The notes: generated from the sequence alone by a model not told the origin. Positions 9,691 to 18,587 are shown, counted from the stretch's first letter. The stretch: 64,000 bases of DNA from Sinimarinibacterium flocculans (GCF_003201205.1 NZ_QICN01000001.1:682001-746000); one strand, 5' to 3'. Numbers and translations: made by a program.

Positions 9691-11058
9691 TCAGAGCTGC
9701 TTGCGCAGGTAGTTGAGCAGGTCGATGCGCGTGATCAGGCCGACGAAGCGGCGCCCCTCGGCGACGATCACCACGTGATCGCGCGCGAAGATCGGCATCA
9801 GTTCCGCGACCGGCGTCGACGGCGACACCGTTTCGAGCTGCGTGACCATCGCGGTCGACACCGCATCGTTGAAACGTGCCGGGTCCAGGTGCACGTGCTG
9901 CATGATGTCGGATTCGTCGACGATGCCGATGAGCTGTTCGCCGTCCATGACCGGCACCTGGGAGACATCGAACAGCTTCATGCGCCGGTAGGCCAGCAGA
10001 AGGGTATCGTCGGGCCGCACGGTGACCGCCGAACCTTCGGCGTAGCGGCGCACGATCAGGTCGAGCAGCGAGCCTTCGCGCGGCCGTTCGAGCAGGCCCT
10101 GGTCGAACATCCAGAAGTCGTTGTACATCTTCGACAGGTACTTGTTGCCGCTGTCGCAGACGAAGCTGACGACCCGCCGGGGCGCCGTCTGCGCGCGGCA
10201 GTAGCGCAGGGCCGCGGCCAGCAGCGTGCCGGTGCTCGAGCCGCCGAGAATGCCCTCGCGGGCCAGCAGCTCGCGCGCGGTGGCGAAGCTTTCCGCGTCG
10301 CTGATCTCGTAGGCCGTGCGCACGCGCGACAGGTCGCAGTTCGGCGGTACGAAATCCTCGCCGATGCCTTCGACCAGCCAGCTGCCGGCCTCCTTATGGA
10401 TGCTGCCGGTACGCACGACATCGGTCAGGATCGAGCCGAGCGGGTCGGCCAGCACCATCTCGACGTGCGGCGCAACGCGGGCGAAGTAGCGCGACAGGCC
10501 GGTGAGGGTGCCGCCGCTGCCGACGCCGACGACGACGGCGTCGAGCATCTGTCCGGTCTGCGCCCAGATCTCGGGGGCGGTCGTGGCTTCGTGGGCCATC
10601 GGGTTCGCGGGGTTGGCGAACTGGTTGACGTAGAAACTGTTCGGCGTCTCGCTGGCGAGGCGCTCGGCGATGTCCTGGTAGTACTCCGGGTGACCCTTGC
10701 CGACGTCGCTGCGGGTGATGCGCACCTCGGCGCCGAGCGCCTTGAGGTGCAGCACCTTCTCCTGCGCCATCTTGTCCGGAATCACCAGGATCAGGCGATA
10801 GCCCTTCTGCGCCGCGACCAGCGCCAGGCCGAGCCCGGTGTTGCCTGCGGTGGCCTCGATCAGGGTGCCGCCCGGCTTGATCCGTCCGTCGCGCTCGGCG
10901 GCCTCGATCATCGACAGGCCGATGCGATCCTTGATGCTGCCGGTCGGGTTCTGGTTCTCCAGCTTGACGAACAGCCGGCACGGGCCGGTATCGAGTCGAC
11001 GCAATTCCACCAGCGGCGTGCTGCCGATGGTGTCGAGGACACCGCCGCTACGCTGCAT
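9691..11058 (-). CDS. Cystathionine beta-synthase with C-terminal CBS pair
   Basis: This 455-residue PLP enzyme condenses serine (or O-acetylserine) with homocysteine, or acts as a cysteine synthase-like enzyme. The catalytic core shows NPTGSIKDR with the PLP lysine Lys43, EATAGNTG and GSGGTLTG. The last ~115 residues form two CBS domains (around [14 protein letters not shown] and [12 protein letters not shown]), the usual regulatory module. The N-terminal haem-binding extension of animal CBS is absent. The ATG at 11058 has a good AGGAG ribosome site 7 nt upstream. The HAD gene and the gamma-lyase-type gene follow. A paralogous cysteine synthase cannot be fully excluded, but the CBS pair and neighbours support the call. 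Confidence 0.9.
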   Translation of the reverse strand: MQRSGGVLDTIGSTPLVELRRLDTGPCRLFVKLENQNPTGSIKDRIGLSMIEAAERDGRIKPGGTLIEATAGNTGLGLALVAAQKGYRLILVIPDKMAQEKVLHLKALGAEVRITRSDVGKGHPEYYQDIAERLASETPNSFYVNQFANPANPMAHEATTAPEIWAQTGQMLDAVVVGVGSGGTLTGLSRYFARVAPHVEMVLADPLGSILTDVVRTGSIHKEAGSWLVEGIGEDFVPPNCDLSRVRTAYEISDAESFATARELLAREGILGGSSTGTLLAAALRYCRAQTAPRRVVSFVCDSGNKYLSKMYNDFWMFDQGLLERPREGSLLDLIVRRYAEGSAVTVRPDDTLLLAYRRMKLFDVSQVPVMDGEQLIGIVDESDIMQHVHLDPARFNDAVSTAMVTQLETVSPSTPVAELMPIFARDHVVIVAEGRRFVGLITRIDLLNYLRKQL

Positions 11059-11121
11059 GGTCGTTCTCCTCGCTTGCCGGCTGACGGCTCGTCGACTCAA
11101 GATACCATCGCGAATCACCGA

Positions 11122-11682
11122 ATGTCCGAGATGAAGGCAGACCCCAGCAACCTGATCTGGATCGACCTGGAAATGACCGGTCTGATCCCCGAGCGCCACC
11201 GCATCATCGAGATCGCGACCGTCGTCACCGACTCGCAGCTCAACGTGCTGGCGGAGGGACCGGTACTGGCGATCCATCAGCCGGAGGCGGAACTCTCGGC
11301 GATGGACGAGTGGAACACGCGCCAGCACGGCGGGTCCGGTCTGACGCAGCGCGTGCGCGAAAGTGCAGTGGACGAGGCGGCGGCCGAGCGGCAGACGCTC
11401 GCGTTTCTGGCGGAGTGGGTGCCGGCGGGCGCCTCACCGATGTGCGGCAACTCGATCTGCCAGGACCGGCGCTTTCTCGCACGCTGGATGCCGCTGCTGG
11501 AGCGTCATTTCCACTACCGGAACCTCGATGTGAGCACGCTCAAGGAGCTGTGCCAGCGCTGGGCACCGGAGGTCGCGCGGGGTTTCAGCAAGAACTCGTC
11601 GCACCTGGCGCTGGAGGACATCCGCGATTCGATCGCCGAGCTCGTGCACTATCGCGCGCACTTCCTGCGCCTGCCGGCATAG
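11122..11682 (+). CDS. orn: Oligoribonuclease
   Basis: This 186-residue DEDDh 3'-5' exonuclease degrades 2-5 nt RNA and pGpG, completing cyclic-di-GMP turnover. The motifs are IDLEMTGL (Asp15, Glu17), [21 protein letters not shown] and [13 protein letters not shown]. The start is the ATG at 11122; a second ATG nine bases later is an alternative. It diverges from the cystathionine beta-synthase with 63 nt between starts. Its role in pGpG removal matters here because a diguanylate cyclase is encoded at 29.7 kb. Confidence 0.95.
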   Translation: MSEMKADPSNLIWIDLEMTGLIPERHRIIEIATVVTDSQLNVLAEGPVLAIHQPEAELSAMDEWNTRQHGGSGLTQRVRESAVDEAAAERQTLAFLAEWVPAGASPMCGNSICQDRRFLARWMPLLERHFHYRNLDVSTLKELCQRWAPEVARGFSKNSSHLALEDIRDSIAELVHYRAHFLRLPA

Positions 11683-11702
11683 CCCGCGACGGCGCGGAGC
11701 CT

Positions 11703-13031
11703 TCAGCGCAACGGCAGTGCGACGATGACCTTGGCGCCGCCGAGTGCGGAGCGGTCGAGCAGCAGGCGTCCGCTGTAGGCCTGTACGATCTCGGCCACTG
11801 CGGCGAGGCCCAGTCCCTGTCCCGGCTGGCGTTGATCGGCGCGGGCGCCGCGTTGCAGCAGCTGCTCTGCCTGAGGGGGGAAGCCGGCGCCATTGTCCTC
11901 GACGACGATCAGGCACTGGCGCGACCCGCTCAGCGCACTGACGCGCACCTGGCCGTTGCCGTACTTCGCCGCGTTATCGATGAGATTGCCGAGCAGGTCG
12001 TAGAGGTCGCCCTGGTCGGCGCGCAGGCGCAGGTCGCCCGGGACCGCGTTCTCGACCCGTAAGGAGCGGTCGGCGTAGACCTTGGCCATGGCGCCGAGCA
12101 GCTTCTCGCACAGGCCGTGCAGCAGTACGGGTTCGGTCAGCGTGCGCGTTCCGGCAGCCGCGGCGCGACGCAGCTGGTGGTCGACGATGTGCTGCATGCG
12201 GTCGAGCTGCTCGCTGAGCTGGCGGCGAAAGCCGGCTTCGAGGCCGGACTCCGCCGTCATGCCGCGCAGCACCGCCAGCGGCGTCTTCAGCGTGTGCGCG
12301 AGATCGCCCAGGGCGTTGCGGTAACGCGTCTGCTGGCTGCGCTCCGCGGCGATCATCGTGTTGAGGTCGCGGGCGAGGGGCTGGATCTCCTCGGGATAGC
12401 TGCCCTGGATCTGCGGTTGCTGGCCGCTCTCGATCTGCTGCAGCTCGCGCCCGAGCAGGCGCAGCGGCTTGAGCCCCCACCGCAGCAACAGCAGCAGTGC
12501 CAGCGTCAGCGCGATCAGCGTCGTGCCCAGCCACAGCCACAGCGTGCGGCGGAAGGCCACCAGCTGGCGGTCCCAGGCATTGGCGTCCTCGAGCACCACG
12601 ACGGTGTAGCGCCTGGGGTCGTCGGCCGAGTCGATCCAGCGCAGTCCGAAGCTCAGGGCGAAGGCATTGGGGTCGACGAGCCGTTCGAAACGCCACTCGC
12701 CGACCTCGGGCATCGCCGGTGGCGTCAGTCGCAGGAAGTCCGCCGAACTCCAGACGACGACCGCGTCGTCATTGAACAGCGCGGCTTCGAGTCCCGACAG
12801 CGGTTGCCGCAGGCGCGGATCCGGCACCGCGTCGAGTGCGATGGTCAGGTCGCCGAAGGCGTCGGACGATGCGGCGCCGAGCAGCGAGTAGACCAGCGTC
12901 TGCATCTTGTCCTCCTGCGCCTGCAGCATCCCGTTCTGGAAGGAGCGGTCGAGGATCAGCCCCGTGAGGCTGCCGAAGGCGATGAGGATCAGCGCGGCCG
13001 CGACCAGCAGCCGCGTCCGCAGCGAGTTCAC
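11703..13031 (-). CDS. Sensor histidine kinase, PhoQ-like
   Basis: This 442-residue kinase has a transmembrane segment at about residues 8-28, a periplasmic sensor (about 29-165) containing several acidic residues, a second transmembrane segment (about 166-185), a HAMP-like linker and the kinase core. The phosphorylated His246 sits in LGDLAHTLKTPLAVL. The N box (NLIDNAAKYG) and G boxes (VEDNGAGF, GQGLGLA) are intact. The H-box wording resembles PhoQ of pseudomonads, so a Mg2+, cationic-peptide or envelope signal is plausible but inferred. It follows the response regulator by 22 nt and forms its partner. Confidence 0.9.
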   Translation of the reverse strand: MNSLRTRLLVAAALILIAFGSLTGLILDRSFQNGMLQAQEDKMQTLVYSLLGAASSDAFGDLTIALDAVPDPRLRQPLSGLEAALFNDDAVVVWSSADFLRLTPPAMPEVGEWRFERLVDPNAFALSFGLRWIDSADDPRRYTVVVLEDANAWDRQLVAFRRTLWLWLGTTLIALTLALLLLLRWGLKPLRLLGRELQQIESGQQPQIQGSYPEEIQPLARDLNTMIAAERSQQTRYRNALGDLAHTLKTPLAVLRGMTAESGLEAGFRRQLSEQLDRMQHIVDHQLRRAAAAGTRTLTEPVLLHGLCEKLLGAMAKVYADRSLRVENAVPGDLRLRADQGDLYDLLGNLIDNAAKYGNGQVRVSALSGSRQCLIVVEDNGAGFPPQAEQLLQRGARADQRQPGQGLGLAAVAEIVQAYSGRLLLDRSALGGAKVIVALPLR

Positions 13032-13053
13032 AGGCGGGCGTCCGGGCCTGCCA

Positions 13054-13731
13054 TCAGCTGCGCGGCAGGTCCCAGCGGTAACCGGCGCCGCGGATCGTGG
13101 TGATCGGGTTGTACTGGCTGTCGGGATCGAGCTTCGACCGTAGGCGGCGGATGAAGACCTCGATCACGTTGCTGTCGCGCTCCTCGTTTTCCGTGTAGAG
13201 GTGCTCGGTGAGTTCGGTCTTGGAGATGACCTTGCCGGCGTGGGTGACGAGGTACTCCAGCACGCGGAACTCGTAGCTCGTCAGTTCGACCGGCTTGCCG
13301 TCGGCCGCGACCGTTCTGGCGCTCACGTCGACGACGAACGGGCCGGACGCCAGTTGCGCCGATGCCCAGCCGCCGGTGCGCCGGAGCAGCGCGCGCACGC
13401 GCGCAATCAGCTCCTCGCGGTGGAAAGGCTTGACCAGGTAGTCGTCGGCGCCGGCTTCGAGACCCTCGACCTTCGCTTCCCAGCCGTCGCGGGCGGTCAG
13501 GATCAGGATCGGGTACTTGCGGCCGCTGCTGCGGGCCTTGCGCACGATGTCGATGCCGGGCACGCCGGGCAGGCCCAGATCGACGATGGCGATGTCCGCG
13601 GGATATTCCTCGGCCATGAACAGTCCCTGCTCGCCGTCGCCGGCGGCGTCGACGGCAAAACCCTCGTCGGTCAGAAACTGGACGACCTGTTCGCGCAGTG
13701 CGACGTCATCCTCGATCACCATGGCTCGCAT
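13054..13731 (-). CDS. OmpR/PhoP-family response regulator
   Basis: This 225-residue protein has a receiver domain with Asp51 as phosphoacceptor, the acidic pair Asp8/Asp9, Thr79 and Lys101. A winged-helix DNA-binding domain follows, with a typical PhoP C-terminus (NVIEVFIRRLRSKL, TIRGAGYRW). It precedes the sensor kinase and follows a PepSY-domain gene, an arrangement common for PhoP/PhoQ-type systems in Xanthomonadales. The start ATG is at 13731. Confidence 0.94.
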   Translation of the reverse strand: MRAMVIEDDVALREQVVQFLTDEGFAVDAAGDGEQGLFMAEEYPADIAIVDLGLPGVPGIDIVRKARSSGRKYPILILTARDGWEAKVEGLEAGADDYLVKPFHREELIARVRALLRRTGGWASAQLASGPFVVDVSARTVAADGKPVELTSYEFRVLEYLVTHAGKVISKTELTEHLYTENEERDSNVIEVFIRRLRSKLDPDSQYNPITTIRGAGYRWDLPRS

Positions 13732-13746
13732 ATCGCCTTCCTGGAC

Positions 13747-14112
13747 TTACGGGTGGATCTTGTAGATGCGGACTTCGCCGTCCTTGAGGACTTTCACGCG
13801 ATAGCCGCCGTTGTTCTCTTCCTGCACCGACAGGACGCGGCCGCCGTAGCGACGCTGTACCTGGCGGGCGGCATCGGTGGCCGAAAGACGCGGCTCGCGA
13901 AACCGCGGTACCGGCGTCGTGCGCGGCATGACGATGCCCGGGTCGACCAGTCGTCTCTGCAGCAATCCCTCCTGATCGGCGGACACGGGCACCGTCGCAC
14001 CGGCAGCGGCGATGCCGAGCATCAGGCCTCCGACGGCGTCACGCGCGCTGCGGAACCCGCCGCATCTTCTACGTGAGGATGTCAGATCCGGATGCCGCAG
14101 CGCCGACTCCAT
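13747..14112 (-). CDS. Small exported PepSY-domain protein
   Basis: The predicted 121-residue product has a hydrophobic signal-like stretch (GGLMLGIAAAGATVPVSA) and a C-terminal PepSY-like segment (LSATDAARQVQRRYGGRVLSVQ to the KIHP end). PepSY modules are periplasmic and often occur next to two-component systems, where they may modulate the sensor. It ends 15 nt before the response regulator on the same strand, so it is probably the first gene of that operon. The start is uncertain. I prefer the ATG at 14112 (MESALRH), but an internal start nearer the signal peptide is possible, and the frame stays open further upstream. Confidence 0.7.
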   Translation of the reverse strand: MESALRHPDLTSSRRRCGGFRSARDAVGGLMLGIAAAGATVPVSADQEGLLQRRLVDPGIVMPRTTPVPRFREPRLSATDAARQVQRRYGGRVLSVQEENNGGYRVKVLKDGEVRIYKIHP

Positions 14113-14431
14113 CGATTGCCGATCACCTTGCTTCAATAGCACACCTGGATGCGGCCGTGCCTGCCATGCCCGGCACTGCAGGGGTCGCCGGCTTCCGTTC
14201 GCGACGAACCACTGCGGAATCGGACCCGTCCCACGGCACTGCCGTCCGGGCCAGGCACCCCTCGCGCGGCCCGAACGAACACGGGCCTGCGAGCGTCGAT
14301 ATGACCGCAAAGCCTATGACCGCCACATGAATTCGTCCTGAACTGCCTTGCCGCCGGCCCCCCGTTTCCGCCGGCCGCGCATCCGGCATCGACGAGCGGT
14401 CGGGCGGACGCAGGCAAGGCGCGAACGGTCC
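14113..14431. other. Gene-poor stretch between the PepSY gene and the TetR gene
   Basis: These 319 nt contain only short frames of biased composition on both strands, and none has a recognisable motif or ribosome site. The region should hold the promoter for the PepSY/two-component operon and the 3' end of the TetR transcript. I see no clear promoter, terminator or repeat. Confidence 0.4.
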
Positions 14432-15127
14432 TCAGCGCGCCGGGCGGGGGGACCTCGACAAGCGGCGGCGCGGCTCTGCGACATCGGCCTGCAGCGTGCG
14501 TTCGGCGGCACGCCGCAGTTCGTCCGAGCGGGCGTAGGCACGGAACAGCGTGCGGGCCAGTACGCCGAGCAGGCTGCGCACCTCCTCGGGGCTCTGGTGC
14601 CGCAGCGGCAGGACGCAGGCTTCGATCAGGGACACCATGGCGCGTGCCAGCGGATCCAGGTCGCCGTCGAAATCGAGCTCGCCACGGTCGACACCGCGCT
14701 GCAGGGCCTCGCGCAGCGTCTGCACGGCGACGGACTCGAAAGCGCGCTGCGTGTCGATGATGACGGCGGTCTCCGGGGTCGACGGCGTGAGCCAGTAGCC
14801 GGCGACACCGTTGGCCACCCGCGGGTCCTGGAGCAGACGCTGCAGTCCGGTGAACAGCGACAGCACGGCCTGGACCGGCTCCGGTTCCAGCCTCACCGGA
14901 TCGAGCACGTAGGTGTGGAAGATCGCGTGGAGTCGCCGCAGGCAGTCGAGATACAGGGCCTGCTTGCCCCTGAAGTGCCAGTAGAGGGCGCCCTTGGACA
15001 GCCCGGCTGCCTCGGCGATGTCGCCGATCGACACGCCCTCGTAGCCGTATCGTCCGAACAGGTCGAAGGCGCGTTCCTGGATCGTCTTGAGCGTGTCGAA
15101 CTGTTCGTGTGCGGGTTTGCGCGGCAT
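14432..15127 (-). CDS. TetR-family transcriptional regulator
   Basis: This 231-residue protein has the TetR N-terminal helix-turn-helix: IQERAFDLFGRYGYEGVSIGDIAEAAGLSK is split around the turn, followed by GALYWHFRGKQAL (about residues 15-60). The C-terminal ligand domain is helical and not recognisable. The extreme C-terminus is arginine-rich. No efflux pump or enzyme that it could control lies next to it. It sits 75 nt behind pspC on the same strand. Ligand and targets are unknown. Confidence 0.88.
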   Translation of the reverse strand: MPRKPAHEQFDTLKTIQERAFDLFGRYGYEGVSIGDIAEAAGLSKGALYWHFRGKQALYLDCLRRLHAIFHTYVLDPVRLEPEPVQAVLSLFTGLQRLLQDPRVANGVAGYWLTPSTPETAVIIDTQRAFESVAVQTLREALQRGVDRGELDFDGDLDPLARAMVSLIEACVLPLRHQSPEEVRSLLGVLARTLFRAYARSDELRRAAERTLQADVAEPRRRLSRSPRPAR

Positions 15128-15201
15128 CGAGAGCGGACGGGTAGGGCCAACCGCATTGTGACGGATCGGCCGGATCTCGACCGATCATCGCCGCCCCGGC
15201 G

Positions 15202-15600
15202 TCAGCCCTCGAGCTTTCTGAGCTCCCGTCGCAGTTCGAACTCGTCGCTGGTCACGCAGGCTTCCATGTTGCGCAGTCGCTGTTCGAGGCGCGTGAAGCG
15301 GGCGCGCAGCTCGGATGGCGTCGGCGGCTCCGTCGACGGGGGCGTATCCGCCCACGATGCGCTGCGGCGGCGCGGCGCCTCGTCTTCGTCCATCAGGTAC
15401 CACAGCACGAGGTAGATGACGCCGACGGGGAAGAAGCCGCTGATGATGAAGGCGGCGACGAACACGAGCCGGATGAGCTTGACGTTCCAGTCGAAGAACT
15501 CGGCCAGGCCGACGCAGACGCCCGCAATCCAGCCCTGCTTCGGAAAGCGGCGCAGCCGATCGAAGAAACCGGCTTCGCGGACACGTTCACGCATGCTCAC
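15202..15600 (-). CDS. pspC: Phage shock protein C
   Basis: This roughly 130-residue membrane protein carries the PspC domain (GWIAGVCVGLAEFFDWNVKLIRLVFV, seen as two parts around the turn, then a transmembrane segment ending LVLWYLMDED) and a coiled C-terminal tail. PspB and PspC sense envelope stress and release PspA from PspF. The start is either GTG at 15600 or ATG at 15594; both overlap the end of pspB, showing translational coupling. It is the last gene of the psp operon. Confidence 0.92.
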   Translation of the reverse strand: MSMRERVREAGFFDRLRRFPKQGWIAGVCVGLAEFFDWNVKLIRLVFVAAFIISGFFPVGVIYLVLWYLMDEDEAPRRRSASWADTPPSTEPPTPSELRARFTRLEQRLRNMEACVTSDEFELRRELRKLEG

Positions 15601-15826
15601 GATACTTTTTCCTCCAGCCGGGTGATTCGACGTCGAGAATCTGTTCCAGCGCGTCGATGCGCCGCTCCATTTTCTCGGCGAGCGATACGAGCTCGGCGTT
15701 TCCGGCAGCCGGCTTGGCGGCGTGCTCGGACTGCCAGCGCCGCTTGCGGTCGGCGAAGTACATCGCCATCCCCGGAAGGATCACGAAGATGGAGATGATC
15801 GCAACCAGCGGAATGAGTTCGACCAT
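15587..15826 (-). CDS. pspB: Phage shock protein B
   Basis: This 79-residue protein has one N-terminal transmembrane helix (LIPLVAIISIFVILPGMAMYF), a basic DRKRRW segment, and a C-terminal amphipathic helix with leucine/isoleucine heptads ending in SPGWRKKYREHA. This is the standard PspB layout. It lies between pspA and pspC and overlaps the pspC start. Confidence 0.93.
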   Translation of the reverse strand: MVELIPLVAIISIFVILPGMAMYFADRKRRWQSEHAAKPAAGNAELVSLAEKMERRIDALEQILDVESPGWRKKYREHA

Positions 15827-15869
15827 GACGCTTACGGGCTCCCATGTTCAGCGGTGGACGGCGTCGGCA

Positions 15870-16574
15870 TCAGCGGTTGGCGGAGTCGTCCGTCTCCGGC
15901 CCCGCCGCCGGCGCCTCGCCCTTGCCGAACTTGCTGCGCAATTTTGCCAGTTCCGCCTCGACCTTGTCGTCGGACTCGAGCTGGGCGAACTGGTCCGACA
16001 CGGTCCGCGTGCCCAGGTCGTAGGCCTCCAGCTCGGCTTCCATGCGGTCGATCTTGCCCTCGTACTGCTCCATGCGCAGCATGGCGTCCGTCATCTTGTT
16101 GTCGTTGATCTGCGTCTTGACCTTCAGGCGCGAGGACACCGACTGCTGACGCAGGATGATCGACTTCTGCCGCTGGCGCGCGTCGGCGAGCTTGGCCTTG
16201 AGCTTGGCGGTGTCGTCGTCGAGCTTGACGATCTCGTCGTGCACGTGCGCCAGCTCCTTGTCGACCGCCTGCTTGTGGTCGATCAGGCGCTGGCGCGCCG
16301 ACAGCGCGCCGCGCGCCAGATCCTCGCGGTCCTTGGTCATCGCGAGCTCGGCCTTGCGTTCCCAGTCGTGGACATCCGCATCGAGCTGCGCGATCTGGCG
16401 CTGCAGTTCCTTCTTGCGTGCGAGCGAGCGCACGGCCGTGGAGCGCACCTCGACCAGCGTGTCCTCCATCTCCTGGATGATCAGCCGGACCATCTTCTCC
16501 GGATCCTCCGCCTTGTCGAGCATGGCGTGGATGTTGGAGTTGATGACATCGGAGAGTCGCGAAAAGATGCCCAT
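15870..16574 (-). CDS. pspA: Phage shock protein A
   Basis: This 234-residue PspA/IM30 (ESCRT-III-like) protein is almost wholly coiled coil. It begins with the amphipathic membrane helix MGIFSRLSDVINSNIHAML and the motif DKAEDPEKMVRLIIQEMED. In resting cells PspA binds and inhibits PspF; under stress it coats damaged inner membrane. The ATG at 16574 was chosen over a longer frame because GAGGA lies just upstream and because the family always starts MGIF. It is the second gene of the sigma-54-driven operon. Confidence 0.96.
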   Translation of the reverse strand: MGIFSRLSDVINSNIHAMLDKAEDPEKMVRLIIQEMEDTLVEVRSTAVRSLARKKELQRQIAQLDADVHDWERKAELAMTKDREDLARGALSARQRLIDHKQAVDKELAHVHDEIVKLDDDTAKLKAKLADARQRQKSIILRQQSVSSRLKVKTQINDNKMTDAMLRMEQYEGKIDRMEAELEAYDLGTRTVSDQFAQLESDDKVEAELAKLRSKFGKGEAPAAGPETDDSANR

Positions 16575-16623
16575 GATGATTTCCTCAGTGAAGCAGTGAA
16601 GTCTGTTGTCCCGCGATCCGCTA

Positions 16624-16890
16624 CTAGGCGGGGCGGTCGGCATTCGCCTGGGCCGCATCGGCCACGCCGCGCGGGGCGGGGGTCAGCGGCTGCAGCGTCT
16701 GTTCGATGCGTTCGCGCAGGTCCTCGCGGATCTGCTCCAGTGCGGCGTTGCCCTGCGCGGCAATGATCTGGCCGACACCGGTCGAGACCCGCTGGCCGAG
16801 ATCGCCGGCGGTTGCCGTGCCGGCGAAACCGAGCATCAGGAGGCCGGTGGCGGCGAGGCGGGGCAGCGTCTTGTAGGTGTTGGTGGTCAT
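16624..16890 (-). CDS. Small exported protein heading the psp operon
   Basis: This 88-residue product has a clear signal peptide (LPRLAATGLLMLGFAGTATAG). The mature helical part runs from GDLGQRVSTGVGQIIAAQGNA to a proline/alanine-rich end. I do not recognise a domain family. It is the first gene downstream of the sigma-54 promoter and lies 50 nt ahead of pspA, so it should be induced with the phage-shock response. AAGGGA before the ATG at 16890 is a reasonable ribosome site. The mature protein is predicted to be periplasmic, which would be unusual for psp components acting from inside. Function unknown. Confidence 0.75.
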   Translation of the reverse strand: MTTNTYKTLPRLAATGLLMLGFAGTATAGDLGQRVSTGVGQIIAAQGNAALEQIREDLRERIEQTLQPLTPAPRGVADAAQANADRPA

Positions 16891-16935
16891 GGCAGCGAAT
16901 CCCTTGCGGCGTGTGGTCTGTGTGCCGTCATTAAC

Positions 16936-16951
16936 GCCAAGCCTGTGCCAA
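16936..16951 (-). promoter_or_regulatory. Sigma-54 (RpoN) promoter of the psp operon
   Basis: On the minus strand TTGGCACAGGCTTGGC has the GG-N10-GC spacing of -24/-12 promoters and near-consensus TGGCAC at -24. It lies 46 nt before the first psp gene, in the spacer divergent from pspF, exactly where a PspF-activated promoter is expected. Confidence 0.85.
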
Positions 16952-16963
16952 GTCTCGAGATCC

Positions 16964-16991
16964 TTCACAAGTATTTGAATATACGTATAAA
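16964..16991 (+). promoter_or_regulatory. Candidate sigma-70 promoter of pspF
   Basis: TTCACA (16964-16969) and TATAAA (16986-16991) with a 16-nt spacer lie in an AT-rich patch about 90 nt before pspF. The -35 lies only 13 nt from the divergent sigma-54 element, so PspF binding here could also autoregulate its own gene, as known in enterobacteria. Confidence 0.5.
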
Positions 16992-17082
16992 ACCGGCGAA
17001 ACGTAGAAGCGCGGGGGACGCCAGACCGGGCTGGAGATGCCATGTGGTGGCGAAATTCACCATCGCATAGCAGAATTGCGCG

Positions 17083-18135
17083 ATGGACTACCGCGCCGCT
17101 CCCGATCCGATCATTGGCCAGGCCGACAACTTCCTCGCCGTCCTCGAACAGGTGTCGCGGGTCGCGCCGCTGGCCAAGCCGGTCCTGATCATCGGCGAGC
17201 GCGGTTCCGGCAAGGAGCTCATCGGGGCGCGACTGCACTATCTGTCGGAGCGCTGGGCGCGCCCGTACGTGAAGTTCAATTGCGCGGCGCTCAACGAAGA
17301 GCTGCTCGAGTCGGAGCTGTTCGGCCACGTGGCCGGCGCCTATACCGGCGCCGCGCGCGCGCGCGTCGGTCGCTTCGAGCTGGCGAACGGCGGCACGCTG
17401 TTTCTCGACGAGCTCGCGTCGATGTCGATGCGCCTGCAGGAAAAGCTGCTGCGCGTCGTCGAGTACGGCGAGTTCGAACGCGTGGGTTCGAGCGAGACGA
17501 TCAAGATCGACGTGCGCCTGGTCGGTGCCGCGAACGTCGACCTGCCGGCGGCGGCGCGTGCCGGCAGGTTCCGCGAGGATCTGCTCGACCGCCTCTCCTT
17601 CGACGTGATCACGGTGCCGCCGCTGCGTGAGCGCCGGGAGGACGTGCTGCTGCTGGCACAGAAGTTCGCGGAAGGCATGGCGCAGGAGCTCGGCCGCGAG
17701 TACTTCGCGGGATTCGCGCCGGCCGCGGAGCGCGCCCTGCTGCAGTACGAGTGGCCGGGAAACGTCCGCGAACTGCGCAACGTGGTCGAACGCGCCGTCT
17801 ACCGGCTGGAGCACGAACGGCAGGTGGTCGAGCGCGTCGAGTTCGATCCCTTCGCGTCGCCGTACCGTCCGCGGACGACCGTTGCCGCCGCAGCGAGCGA
17901 GGCGCCTGCTGCGCGCGAGGAGCCTGGAACCGAGCCCGAGCAGATGCAGTCGAGCCTGCCGGTGGACCTGTCCGCCGAAGTCGCTGCTTTCGAAACCCGG
18001 CTGTTGCAGCAGGCACTGGTGGAGGGGCGCTACAACCAGAAACGGGCCGCAGAACTGCTCGGCCTGAGCTATCACCAGTTTCGCGGGATGCTGCGCAAGT
18101 ACAAGCTGCTGGAAACCGCCCAGCAGAGCGCCTGA
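17083..18135 (+). CDS. pspF: PspF, sigma-54-dependent phage-shock activator
   Basis: This 350-residue enhancer-binding protein starts directly with the AAA+ domain and has no receiver domain, as PspF does. Walker A is GERGSGKE (38-45), and the sigma-54 contact loop reads GAYTGA (85-90) instead of the usual GAFTGA. Walker B is GGTLFLDE, and the arginine-finger region and WPGNVRELRNV follow. The C-terminus carries a Fis-type helix-turn-helix (KRAAELLGLSYHQFRGMLRKY). It is divergent from the psp operon and is expected to activate the sigma-54 promoter between them, with PspA as its inhibitor. Confidence 0.95.
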   Translation: MDYRAAPDPIIGQADNFLAVLEQVSRVAPLAKPVLIIGERGSGKELIGARLHYLSERWARPYVKFNCAALNEELLESELFGHVAGAYTGAARARVGRFELANGGTLFLDELASMSMRLQEKLLRVVEYGEFERVGSSETIKIDVRLVGAANVDLPAAARAGRFREDLLDRLSFDVITVPPLRERREDVLLLAQKFAEGMAQELGREYFAGFAPAAERALLQYEWPGNVRELRNVVERAVYRLEHERQVVERVEFDPFASPYRPRTTVAAAASEAPAAREEPGTEPEQMQSSLPVDLSAEVAAFETRLLQQALVEGRYNQKRAAELLGLSYHQFRGMLRKYKLLETAQQSA

Positions 18136-18212
18136 ATGGAAGGGGCGCAAAGCGGTACCTGACGAGCTCCGCGATATCCGCGGAGTCGTCAGGTCGCTGC
18201 ACGAGCAGGAAT

Positions 18213-18566
18213 TGGTGGAGCTGGCGGGAATTGAACCCGCGTCCGCCGATTCGTAGCCCTCGGCTCTACATGCTTAGCCGCTCTTTGATTTTCGTCGGTG
18301 GCTCCCGGACCGGCACGGATCGCCACCGCTTAGCCCCTTAGGGTTTTAGCAACTCGGCCAAGGGCGGGCTCCGTCGCGATCCGATGAGAGTCGACGTTCG
18401 CATCCACCGGCATCGGAACCAGTGGGGCAAACGCTCGCCGGATTTAGGCGGCGAGGGCGTAGTTGGAGTCGTTCGCAACTAGCTTGGTTGCCACGGGATT
18501 AACGAGGACGTGACGCCTCGGCATGCACCTCGGATTCCGTTACCAGCGTCGAAACCGGTCAGCCCC
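18213..18566 (-). ncRNA. ssrA: Transfer-messenger RNA (tmRNA)
   Basis: On the minus strand this 354-nt RNA starts GGGGCTGACCGGTTTCGAC and ends with the tRNA-like CGGGTTCAATTCCCGCCAGCTCC plus encoded CCA (written here with the 5' end pairing to CAGCTCC). The internal frame reads ANDSNYALAA then TAA, the proteolysis tag added to stalled nascent proteins in trans-translation; it differs from the E. coli tag at one residue. The gene for its partner SmpB lies immediately upstream on the same strand. Confidence 0.96.
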
Positions 18567-18587
18567 GAAGTCGGTTGAGTGTATCAG

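Noticed and set aside
14073-14330. Small plus-strand frame between the PepSY and TetR genes
   Set aside because: No ribosome site, no motif, Pro/Ala/His-biased composition; probably a shadow frame.
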